Positions 39,234 through 57,825 of a DNA stretch of 64,000 nucleotides are shown one piece after another. The DNA is taken from assembly GCF_000226115.1 (NCBI RefSeq), contig NC_016462.1:2232001-2296000 (forward strand), in the 5' to 3' direction. The notes under the pieces were generated by a model, which had not been told where the DNA came from, did not search any database, and saw only the letters and a program-made list of their open reading frames with translations. Numbering within the stretch: position 1 is the first letter of the stretch; each line of letters opens with the position of its first letter. This stretch comes from Thermothielavioides terrestris NRRL 8126. Taxonomy: Eukaryota > Ascomycota > Sordariomycetes > Sordariales > Chaetomiaceae. The position numbers and the translations under genes are program-made.

Positions 39234-39240
39234 TGAGTCA
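39234..39240. promoter_or_regulatory. TGAGTCA, Gcn4/CPC1-type site
   Basis: An exact match to TGASTCA, the palindromic site bound by Gcn4/CPC1 bZIP factors in cross-pathway (general amino-acid) control. It is 279 bp upstream of the rvt start codon. Function is inferred from the motif only. Confidence 0.35.
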
Positions 39241-39452
39241 GTCACCCGGGGTACTTTAGACGATCGACATCGCGAAACCCATCGAACGAAGTCGAATCCG
39301 ATCCAGAAATCAACCACACGGCCACACGGCAATCCCATTCGCCACACTGCCTTCAATCTCCCCCACGACAGTGAGCCAGCCCGGCCTCGAGCAACCCCGG
39401 CATGGCGGATTCAGCTCCAGGCAGCGGGACCCAATGAATGAAGGAGATCATT

Positions 39453-39459
39453 TGACTCA
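39453..39459. promoter_or_regulatory. TGACTCA, Gcn4/CPC1-type site
   Basis: A second exact TGASTCA match, 498 bp upstream of the rvt start codon and about 1.5 kb from ARO1. Two such sites within 225 bp make chance less likely, but binding is unproven. Confidence 0.35.
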
Positions 39460-40866
39460 AACAGTCAGCCCCGCGAGCCAAGGTTCCCGAGCATGTGCTG
39501 AACCCTGTTGGTGCCTGGGTGGGTGTTGCGGGTGGCTCCTGCGAGGTTGTCGCGGGGGGTTGCAGTGCATAGGGCAGGCTTGGCTGGATTTGGGGACCCA
39601 GCGAGTGGGGCGCCAGCTTCCCGCGGAGCTTCAAACTCCATTATCTACCACCTGTGTAACGGGTCGAAAGAAGAACCAACACGGTTGCTTACGCTCATTG
39701 CTCCGTGTCGGTTTCCAAGGTCAATCCGTATTACTCCGCCTCTTGTCCAAGAATTATACTAGTCTAACAAACAAGACCGACGGCAAGCATGCAAGCCACC
39801 TGTCAGCCCTCGGCTCTCCGGCCTGGAACAATGGCATTCTTGGTGCCACCCAACCGCGTCACGAGCATTGGCAATGTTAGCCACTGACCAACCCTCAGAA
39901 ACCGTTTGACGGACGTCCCTTCAACCTCCCCCCCATAACTGCTCGAAGTTGCTGTGCCTTGTTGCCGGAGGCCAAGAGTCCCTTGTTGATTGTTCCGTCC
40001 TGCCAAGGGCCTGCTGTTGCGTCATGTTGCTTTCCAGCGGCGCGCTACCCCCGGCCCGAGCCTATTCGGCGCCCGTTAGATAGGAGTAAACATAGGTGTG
40101 AGAATCACGACAATGTGTTCAATTGTGGTGCTGATTGACTGATTGATCGATTACCTCGTCGAGGTGCTTGATTAGAAGTGGTAGAGGTTGCCCGTGATTA
40201 TGTAAGCCAATGTCGGCAGTAGCAGCCAAGAACAGTTTGGATGTGGACAGGGTGTTGCTAAAGCTCCGACAACGGCCGCGGCTTCACCTTTTTGGAAAAG
40301 TGGATGGTTGCCTCACGTTAATCCCCTTCCATGCGCTGTCAACTCGGAATGCTCAAGCTTTGAGAAGGCGCGTTCCTGGGCCGCAAGCAGCAGGATCTTT
40401 GCAAATCCGTATGGATTCAAAGGCTACGATGGCGGAGTTGGCGTGGCAATGCGGCAGGAGTTCTCGTGGTGCTGGAGTGCCGCCTCGACGACAAGAATGC
40501 TCACCCTGGGAGTACGTTGTTTACTTCATGCTTGTTGGAGGTCCTTTAGGCGTGGATCGGAGACCTGGACGGGCAGCGGCCGGCATGGTCTTCTATACGA
40601 GACCGCGATCGCGAAATACGTTTTGATGAAAGTCAAGCCAACAGAGTCTTAAACAGCATCCTGCATGTGGCATTTCTGAACACTTGCTGAATCTGCCAGT
40701 ATTGGGTCATGTTTTTTTAGCATGGGGTTCCACAGGCCGATGATCGCTGCGAGGGGCGGCCCACCTCTGTTATTTTACCCCGCCGGCGGGCCGCAGAGCC
40801 CCGGAAGTTGTTAATTACACGACGCAATACTGCGTTGACCTCCAAAAAAACACGCCGAAAGCTTGA

Positions 40867-49122
<8,256 letters not shown>

Positions 49123-51255
49123 TCAGTTGTCGCTGTGCCCTCCGCGCCGGCGCTGCTTTCCCGGGAACTCAATCTCCGGATGGCACACTTTGTAGTGACG
49201 AGTGAGCGCGTCCGCCCGGCTAAAGGTCTTGTCCTCGGTGCATAGATCACACCGGACTTTCTGCTTGTTGGGGTTATGAATGGTCCCCTCGTGCCGCGTA
49301 AGGTCGTACGGTCTAGAAAAGACCGCGTTGCATGGTTTCCCAGTGCTCGGGTTCAGCCGGTCGCACCGGTGCGGGCCAGCCTGCGTGTTCAGCAGACTCG
49401 AAGTCATGCCCGTCCCATCCGGCCGCCGAACTCCGCCGAGGCCGTGCGCTTGCCGGTGGCCCTCCCTCTTGTGCTTTTGCAGCAGCGCAGGTGTTGCAAA
49501 CCGCTGCGTGCAGCCGTGGTAGGTACAAGTGTACGTCCCACCGTTTGCCCGGGTGTCGTCGATCCTATGCGGGGTACCGCTGTGCGCAGATTCCGTCGTC
49601 GCCGTGTCCGCCGACCCGAGTCTCGTCGCCGCGGGCGACTCGTTGGTCACCGATGGCACTGCGCTCTGCGGCCGTTGCTGAGGAATGAAGGGGTAGTGTT
49701 GCGGTACCGGAACGGGTCCCGGCACTGAGGAGGCAAGGAAGTTGTTCAAGGCACCGTTGTCCATCGGCAGTCCGTGGAACACCGGCTGCTGCTGGCCGTG
49801 GGCTGCAGCAGCCTTGTTGATCGCGTCGGCGTTGAACCCTGCTGTCGTGTTCTGCTGCGGGAAGAGCGGGAAATTCGCTTCACCATCGGGCTCGTGGAAC
49901 TCGAGCATCGCGTCCTTGGGCGAAATCGTCTGCGGCGTGGATGTGTCGGTTGACCGAGCGATGTGTTGCTGCATTGCTTGCGCGTCGTGCAAGGCCTTAC
50001 TCTGCTCCCGCATCTGCTGCGCCGAGCCAAATCGCGCCTGCGACGACCCAATGCTTGGCGGGAGCTCATGAAGCGGCAGGTGAGCAAACGGCGAACCCTG
50101 GCGGAACGGCGACCGGTCTCGAGAGGTCGCCGACATTGACGAACTCGTCACCGCTGACAGGTGCTGATTGTTCGCGGCCTGCAACCGTTGGTTGAACACG
50201 TCGCTCGTAGGCGATATCGATGTCGGACCCGACGACGAAGACGTAATCGTGAAGTTGGGATTGAAGAGCTCATCGTTGAAGGCGTCCGTCATGGTGCGGC
50301 CGAGCTTCGGAACGGCAGGGACGGCTGCTTCGTCCATGGGTGGTGAGTGGCTTGCGCTTGAGAGAGAGCCGAGGAAGTACTCGAGAAGATCTGAGCTAAT
50401 CTCACCAGTATTGTGCCGCTTATCCTCTTCGGGCTCCCCAGCTGGCGTGGCAGGTGAGTCAGATGCTATTGAACTCGCCACCGACACGGGCTGTGACCGG
50501 CTTGATCCAGTCGCGTGGTCTGATGGCGGCATCAGGCCACGGTCGTTCCTGCGCCTCGGCGCCGTAGCGACGTAGGGGTAAGATGCGGAATCGGCGGCGC
50601 CGTAAGACGGTGGTGTTGAGGTGTAGAAGTTGTCGTGCGTCACACCAGGGAGCGACTTGGCCGCCAGCTGGTAATTGTTGAAATCATCCGCACCGTGGAA
50701 GACGGGGAAGGCGTCCCCGATCGAGTCGTTCACGGCGATCTGAGGATTCGCGAAGTTGTGGGAGAAAGGCGAAAGCGGGCCATTCGATCCCAACGAGGAC
50801 CGGGACGATTCTCGATTGTGCGAGAAATGGCTGACCGATCGCGGAGTCACCTGGTGGGCGTTCGGCACCCACGCTTCCGTTTGCATCGCGCCGGATTGTG
50901 CGAAGAGCGGTGCAGATGGCCCGGTGACAGCTTGGCCGCTTTGTGGCGGGGGAGGGAACAAAGGACCCTCGCACAGCTGAGTTGGGGTGGGGATGCTGTC
51001 GAAGGTGGACAAAGGCGAAGAGTCGATGCTCGAATACTGAGACAGTACCGATTGCGTCGAGACCGGCGAAGACGATAGACTGGGATGTTTGCTCGGGCTC
51101 GATTCGAAGTCGTCGAAATCGAAACCCAACGTGCTCGGGTCGGCGTCGAGGAGCGACGCTGCGTGCTGCGCGGGGTCCTGGGAGGCCGACTGAAGGTGCT
51201 CTGTTGGGTGGTGTTGCTGGTGGAAGAATGGAGGTTGGCTGTGGTTCGGTAACAT
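49123..51255 (-). CDS. C2H2 transcription factor, Rpn4-like
   Basis: One uninterrupted frame of 710 residues. The first 570 residues are Ser/Pro/Gln-rich and probably disordered, with acidic patches such as LGFDFDDFESS that could act as activation or degradation segments. Three zinc fingers occupy about 590-695: C-x4-C-x12-H-x4-H, then CDRLNPSTGKPCNAVFSRPYDLTRHEGTIH with an enlarged loop between its two cysteines, then CDLCTEDKTFSRADALTRHYKVCH. The FSRPYDLTRHE..IHN..K..VRC.LC arrangement is the one seen in fungal proteins annotated as Rpn4, a regulator of proteasome genes; this is recalled, not searched. Expected in the nucleus. A TATAAAG lies about 85 bp upstream of the ATG. Other C2H2 factors, including Crz1, remain possible but fit the finger spacing less well. 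Confidence 0.85.
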   Translation of the reverse strand: MLPNHSQPPFFHQQHHPTEHLQSASQDPAQHAASLLDADPSTLGFDFDDFESSPSKHPSLSSSPVSTQSVLSQYSSIDSSPLSTFDSIPTPTQLCEGPLFPPPPQSGQAVTGPSAPLFAQSGAMQTEAWVPNAHQVTPRSVSHFSHNRESSRSSLGSNGPLSPFSHNFANPQIAVNDSIGDAFPVFHGADDFNNYQLAAKSLPGVTHDNFYTSTPPSYGAADSASYPYVATAPRRRNDRGLMPPSDHATGSSRSQPVSVASSIASDSPATPAGEPEEDKRHNTGEISSDLLEYFLGSLSSASHSPPMDEAAVPAVPKLGRTMTDAFNDELFNPNFTITSSSSGPTSISPTSDVFNQRLQAANNQHLSAVTSSSMSATSRDRSPFRQGSPFAHLPLHELPPSIGSSQARFGSAQQMREQSKALHDAQAMQQHIARSTDTSTPQTISPKDAMLEFHEPDGEANFPLFPQQNTTAGFNADAINKAAAAHGQQQPVFHGLPMDNGALNNFLASSVPGPVPVPQHYPFIPQQRPQSAVPSVTNESPAATRLGSADTATTESAHSGTPHRIDDTRANGGTYTCTYHGCTQRFATPALLQKHKREGHRQAHGLGGVRRPDGTGMTSSLLNTQAGPHRCDRLNPSTGKPCNAVFSRPYDLTRHEGTIHNPNKQKVRCDLCTEDKTFSRADALTRHYKVCHPEIEFPGKQRRRGGHSDN

Positions 51256-51337
51256 GGTGTCCAGCTGAGTTTTGTGTAGGTTACTGATGCGTGGCGAATC
51301 GACGCGGAAGACTGTGGAAGGAAGCTACAAACTGATT

Positions 51338-51344
51338 CTTTATA
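51338..51344 (-). promoter_or_regulatory. TATA-like element of the Rpn4-like gene
   Basis: TATAAAG on the minus strand, about 85 bp before the start codon at 51255, in a leader with no other ATG. The position suits a core promoter, but this is motif matching only. Confidence 0.35.
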
Positions 51345-53913
51345 GCAATACGGCCCCAGGTATGTCCCTGTAGTTCTGGGCGTGTGACTAATGGAGGGGT
51401 GAATGCGGGAATGGGTGACGGAGATACGATGACGTAGGGTCACTCAACGAAAGGAGCCGGCAGCGGCAGACAGACCCCTGCCGCAGGGCGGGCGCAAGGG
51501 CCCCCCTGCCGCTGGTGCTGTGCTTCGCTGTGCATGGGTTCCGTGGTACTCGTCGGTACCCGCCTGAAGCCGAATGTACACTACATGCCCGCACGTACTG
51601 TACTTCTATTGGTCGGCCCAGGACCGACTCAGCCAGGATGGTGCGGGCCGGTTGTTTGTGGTTAGGCCCGGCCTGGGCGCCTTGGCTTTGGTCTGCGACA
51701 CCAGAAGCTCCGGAGATCCTAACACACCTGATGCGCGAATGCGCGAGTCGCGGGGACCCTGTGCCGAGTGGTTCTGCCGACTGCTTCGAGATTCGACTCG
51801 GCTGTGCGAGCGCTTTCATCGCCCAAATGTTGGTAATCGCTAATCGCCTAACATCGCAGAAACTTGCCCAAGAAAGGCCGGGAAAGGCGCGCTGACTCAC
51901 GGGAAGAGCGGCCAAGGAATATGCCGACTCACGTTACCTGAGTTGCTGCAACGGGAATGTGTGCCGGCGAAGGGAGCTTGACGGTTGGAAATCTGTGTCC
52001 GGGTCGATAGAGCAGCGGACGGCGATCATGAGCGCGCTGGTCTGGAAGCGTGTCCATTGTGTCGCAGTAGGCGGATGCAAGGAGCGATTTGGCGGCCTTG
52101 TCGCGGCCTTCTGGTCTGGAAGGCATGGATTGGAATACGAGACGGTCGTTTGCGTCGATCGGGAAGAGCAAATCCAGCAGGTCTGGACCACTGGAAAACT
52201 TGGCAGTCGGGCCCGAGAGATTGAACACGTGACTAGTCCTGCACAGAAAAACTCAGGTATGTTGGAACTATGGGCCGCCGTCTCAGAGGAAAAATTGAAG
52301 TCTGCGAATGGGTGTAAGGTATGTCCGGATACAGCAGAGTTTTTCCACCCTTACACAGTAGGCAGGGTCAGTGCTAGGGTCCTCCAGACCTTACACGAAC
52401 GGCCGTAGTGTACTGAATTTGGAATCCGCCCATCGACACAGCCACTTCGGCATTCCCAACGATTTCGATGTCGTGGAGGGCTCTCCGGCATCGCAAACTC
52501 CTTACCGACAGCGAAGAGCCAATCCGAATGCATTCGGCGATCTCTTGTCTCGGTAAAAATTTCTTCAGATCTGGCACGACCGGGGGTTTTGGGGATGTAA
52601 TCCGTACACCACGGCCCGGAGTATTCTCATTGAGGGAACCCCCCAAAATAGCGCCCACCCCTCTCTTCGAGCGCGCTTTCCTACGGCATTACCCAGTTTT
52701 TGGCGCAGCGTCTGTCCACGCCTGCACGGTATTCCAAATAAGCGGCCTCGGAGTAACTTGCGTGTTACTGGCAGGCACGGCCCGGAATGATCTCTAAAAA
52801 GGTGCTGACGCATGGGATGTCGGCGGGTGTGGCTGTTCATCTAAGTTGGCGATCTCGGCAGACCCCAGCTGAGACGAAAAGATGCCGTACGATAACTACT
52901 TGAGTTGGACCACAGACGAACAGGGTTGAGCACTACGCAACGTCGCATAGCATATACAGCAGGACACAGGGAGAGGAGGGGAAGGGAAAGGAGGGTGAGG
53001 TCGACTCGAGTTCCGCGAATCCTGTTTTTGTCCCGTCGCACTTCTCAGAGTTTTCTGATGGCCATGGCCTCGCTTGTCACGAGGCCGGGCTGTCCAGCCG
53101 CATCTCGTAACAGCCGCATCACATGATCCTGGCAGCTGAGGAGAGCCCACCCGAGCGCAACTCCTCTCGCGACTACCTTTTGTATTCCGTACGCTGCAAT
53201 ATATCAAGCGGGGTGTGCATTTAGTCTTCTGAGTCAGATGTGTAAGGCGGACAAAGTCCTGCGTACACGGTGACTCGGTTGGGTCGGCCAAGCGATTGCG
53301 AATCACATCTGGGAGGATGACCGATCTCGGCATGGCTGTCGTCCACGCCGCTTGTGCGCCAGAGAGCTAAGGCGCGGATTATGTAATGTACGCTAAGCAC
53401 ACGTACCCTGACACCGTCCCGCAAAACAGCCCAACCTAAAAGCCACTGCAAATCAAATCCCGGTTTCCGTGACAGCCCGGCTCCGCGATGGTTCCAAGGT
53501 GCGCATTTTCTCTTCGCAGCGGCCGACAATGCATCCCCGTCAGCAACGCACACCGAAGGATCCCCGGCCGTCTCCGTAAGTCCGACTGCGGGGATAACTA
53601 CACTACACTACTTAGCGCGCGGGATCGACGGCTAACGATCAAGCCAAGCAACACCCGCGCGCTTCCAGCTGTTTCCACTCCTCTGACTAATCGGCAAGTT
53701 GACGACCAACGTTACGTGGTAGTGTTATGTCCGTTCTTCTTACAAGACGCGCGTAACTGATGAGTAATGATGATGCCTCATCGATATCTCGCTCCTGTAC
53801 GGCGTTTGGGGCACCGCATCCTCTGGTGTGCGTCTGCCGTAAGGGGAAGCAGGGCGCGCTGGCTCGCTGTCCGGCGTTGACTTGCGACACGATGTCGGCG
53901 AACGGAAGCGGTG

Positions 53914-53929
53914 TACGGAGTACTCCGTA
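53914..53929. repeat. Perfect 16-bp palindrome
   Basis: TACGGAGTACTCCGTA is its own reverse complement. Related half-sites (TACGGAGTA, CTCCGGAGTA) recur elsewhere in the intergenic DNA, e.g. near 6818 and 24798. It could be a dimeric protein-binding site, but nothing in the context proves it. Confidence 0.6.
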
Positions 53930-56900
53930 GAACCAACGCCACGTTCCTCAGCTCCCGCTGCCCGCTGCGAAATCTTCTGCTCGGCTGAACTTCAGCGTGG
54001 CTGATTCACAAGGAGGGAGCACGGCTCGTCGGCGCACCGACTAACAACAGTTGTAACTCACCGGTGCTGCATGCTGCACCACGTCTTGGTGTATGTGTAC
54101 GTACCTTATGTACACTATGTACCGCCCCAACGACCCAGGGGCAGTGACACCGTCCGTTGAGATGCAGACCTGGCGGGCCAAGGTCCACGTGTCGCGTGCT
54201 TCAAGCTGTGTACACGACTGTGCTCAGCAAGTTGCAGTGTACAGTACAGCTCAGTTAAGAAGCGCGTACGGATGGTGTAGGACATTCTGGAAGCCGGCTG
54301 TGTGGCTTGCTGATTTGGCAGACCCCCTTGGTTTTGGCTGTCCAGATCGCCCGTGCTCAACATCTGTTGCAGAGGAACGACACCCAATCGAGGCGTTGGG
54401 TTGCACCAGAGAGGCTGCGCCGCACATCTGGCAGATGGCATCCGGGCCCACCCGAACCACCCGAAGTTGGCCAATGATGTTGGGAGGGTGCCCTCGCCAA
54501 GGGCGCGCTAGTGTGCAGATCTTTTTGGCCTTGTGTCGGCGCCGCCGGGGCCCGGGAAGGGGTGTTCCAGACGCTCGGAAGCGACCGTTGGTTTTGATCG
54601 GGCGAGAGCACACGGCGCAGGAAGAGACAAGGGCGCGGAATTGAAGCCGTTGAGTCCGAAATGCACGCCAATACACACGGGACACTAACTACACTACGCA
54701 GTAGAATCAACACCCGCCATCCTCGAGTCGGCAAGGTCCTCTCGAAGAAGATCTTGCGCTTTGCAGTTTAGGGGGGCTCTTTCCCCAGCGTCAACGACTC
54801 GAACATGAAACGGGAAGCTCTAGTGTAGGGGCTCGGGGTGTCGGGGATGGAGCCGCTGGAACGTGTTTGGTCCATCGACAGCTTCCATCCCAGCTTCTCG
54901 AAACAAACAGTCAGCGATTATCCCAGGAATTGACAATCCACGGATGAGTGATGCCCCAGTGGGCTCATGGTATTCGGTAGTTACCTACCTACCATAGCGC
55001 GCCACGGGGGGTTGTCGACATGGTCTCCACTACCATCTTGCAGTACGGATTGGATCACATAGTCGTAGGAGAATGTTCAATTTTCCAAGATCATCGCTAT
55101 GAAAGTCGCCTAGACGAAATTCTCCTACCTCTTAGAGTACAATGTAGTCGAGAGAGCATCCCTCAACGTAAGAGAGTATTTTCAAGAGAAGGGATTATTT
55201 TCAAGTGGAAAATTTTGGGTTGAAGGTTAACCGTGGAAGGAGAGTTGAACGTACGTTATCCTCCGAGGGGAAATATTTCGGTCTGTGGGACTGTCCCTGA
55301 CCAAGGAGACGGGCGCCATGACCATTTCGACAACCACCCGTGGCGCGCTATGGTATTCATTGGGTCGTCGCTGCAAGTTGCAGGCGCTAGGTGTCTCGCG
55401 ATTTCGCACATTTCTCGGGGATGAGGCGATCGCAAGTGCAGGTACTGTACTGTACATTTCGACAGGTTACAGTACTTGGTCCGGTACACGACGAGTGACA
55501 GTACACTACCTGACACAGAATGGAGGCTTGCATGTTCGACATGTGGCAGCCGTGCGCAGCCACACACGTAGAGGGTTCCTTCTGCAGAAGTGAAAATTCC
55601 GCTTTCGTCCAGAGCAAATGCAGAAAAAATTTTCTTCCCATCGTTTATCCATACCGAAGGCTCGGGAGGGAACGCCGGCCACCAGCGCCGGAGAAGCGCA
55701 GTTTGGATGTGTTGCACCGCAGCCCGCTAATGCAGGACATCTAGTCCAATCCACGTGCATCTGGATCGGTCGAAAAAAAGTGCGGGTCTCTGGGAAGCCG
55801 AGCGGTTGGCAGGGGTTGCAGCCCAGCGGCGGGTTCCACTCGGCCTCGGCTCTTGGGCCTGTTTCTCATTCGTCTCACGGCCCTTGACCGATGGACCGAA
55901 CGACGGACCGAATCTGTGTTTGTGAGTTGCGACCATGTCGTCTTTCAGCCTTCCATGGTCCTTCCGATGCACAGATCCGGCGTGACGGACTTTTTTTTCC
56001 CAGAACCCGCATGCGGTGCATCCATCTCGGCGTCAATTACGAAAGAAAGGCCGAACGCTCCGAAACCGCCGGAAGGAGCTGAGTCACAGTCTCGAGCAGG
56101 AACTCTAATCCAGACACCGAGACTCCCGCAGCATATACCTACCACCTGCCTACTTGATGATTCCATTCCGCACAATGGCGAAGCTGGCTGCTGAGTGGTT
56201 CGCCCTTTCGCGATGCCGGCGGCATCCAGGCGGGCGATTACTCAGCCAAACACACTCTTAGTTACCTGCCGCAGCCTTACGATATTCACAGCACTCACTG
56301 TTGACCTAATACGAACTGGAGGTTTAGTGATTGAGGACGATTGCCATACACCGTAACTGAGCATTGGGAAATGGCTACGGAAGCACGGAGGTACAAATTC
56401 CTTCTCCTGTAGGCAACAACATCTCTAGGTCGGGGAGGGACGTTATAACTCCTTCAGTAAGGCTGATATTACCACAATACATACACGACTGTGTAAGTTA
56501 CCCCCGTGGCAAGGCAGCCTCTCCCCACGTGCCAGGGACCAGGGCTATGGAGCTGAAAACTCCCTGTCCACCCATCCCTTGTTGTCTTGGCCCTGACAGA
56601 CATGGGGGCCCCCCCCCCACCCCGGGCCGTCAACGAGCATCCGGAAGAAACGTTGCTTGCGCAGGGGCAACTGCAGGCATGGGGTTCCAGACCACTGCAA
56701 CGGAAGTGGAAAGTGCACCGTGCTGGTATGGAGGTAGCCAACTCCGCGTACTTTGTAGCCTTGCCTGCCTGAACCAGGCAAACGCAGAGACTCGACATTG
56801 ACTCATCTCGCCATTTCTGCTTTGACACAGTCTTTGCCCAAACTTCAGACGATTAACTAGGTAGCTTGACGTTTTCAGATTTCCGCGGAGTCTGACTTCG

Positions 56901-57825
56901 CGGGAAAGGGGAGGGTCGCCGGGCCCGGCCGTGGGAACTTGGGCGATCACACGTTCGCCGTGTTCGGTAAGCCCCCAGGTCTGGCCTGCTCCGGGTCTCG
57001 GTGAAAGGCCGTGGAAGTTCGGCCGGGATGGGACAGGGAGTCTACACTAAATAGAAAGGCGGCCGGGAATTTTGACCGATCAAGGTTCTAGTGTAAGGTA
57101 GCCAGGCCTCCGAGCTCCAGACCGTTCGATTTGCGCGGCTGGTGCAACACCCAAACCGCCCAGATCGGGCGGAAAGGGAAAAAAAATTCCCGTGTTGGTG
57201 CGCCAGCAGATAGGAGGTTGCAGGAGAAGTCAAATCGTTGGGTTGCATCATGTGCTGATTTACACCACTTGAAACACCAAACACCCAAAGAGAAGAGCTG
57301 GATCCTTGAGTAAAAACATTTCGCAATTTTTCCACCTCCACCTCATAGCTAACCTTCACCCCCCGCCAACCCACCTCCTGTACACCCCCCTACCCCTTAC
57401 CCCCTGCATCCAAGTTGACTTCCTCGCAGCTGTGTACATGTACAACCTAGTTGAGGAGCAGTCGCAATACGCAAGGTCAGCTACATCCAAGCAGCTCTGA
57501 CTCGTCAGAAAAGGCCGCCAACACCATTTTTCAGACAACGAACTCCACCCCCTTATCTCCAAGCTCCAGCAGATGCTAGAAAGAAACGGCGATCGTGACG
57601 AGCGATGCGCGTAGGTATCGTTAGATGGCCCCAATTGCCGAAAAAACACGCACCAAGATCGGACACGCTCCACTACCGCCGGGCCCCTATCTCCATTGAT
57701 CTGCCTTCCCTTCTTTCCCTTCCTTTCCCCGCAGCCGCTAGGATGGGGGGAGGGGATAGCTCCCCACTGTATCCGTTTCGTTTCTGATGCCGCGTCGCCC
57801 CACCGCAGGAACCACTGCTCTTCAC

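Larger units (their letters stand above)
51256..57825. other. Long gene-poor interval
   Basis: About 6.6 kb. The left end is the promoter and leader of the Rpn4-like gene (no upstream ATG is seen in the 180 bp before its start). The remainder has only short frames of non-protein composition. A less GC-rich patch lies at about 55020-55250. A perfect 16-bp palindrome (53914-53929) and many TACACTA/TAGTGTA heptamers are present. No tRNA, transposase or reverse-transcriptase relic was recognised. Confidence 0.5.

Noticed and set aside
40210..40626. A 138-codon ATG-started frame between rvt and ARO1
   Set aside because: No protein-like features, overlaps another open frame of similar quality, and lies where promoters are expected.
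49123..51255. Crz1 (calcineurin-responsive factor) as the identity of the second C2H2 protein
   Set aside because: The finger order and the enlarged loop (NPSTGKPC) with the RCDLCTEDKTFSR finger do not match the Crz1 finger pattern; the Rpn4-like pattern fits better.
55020..55223. A 67-codon frame in a less GC-rich patch
   Set aside because: Short, no homology recognised, and accompanied by small local repeats; chance is more likely.
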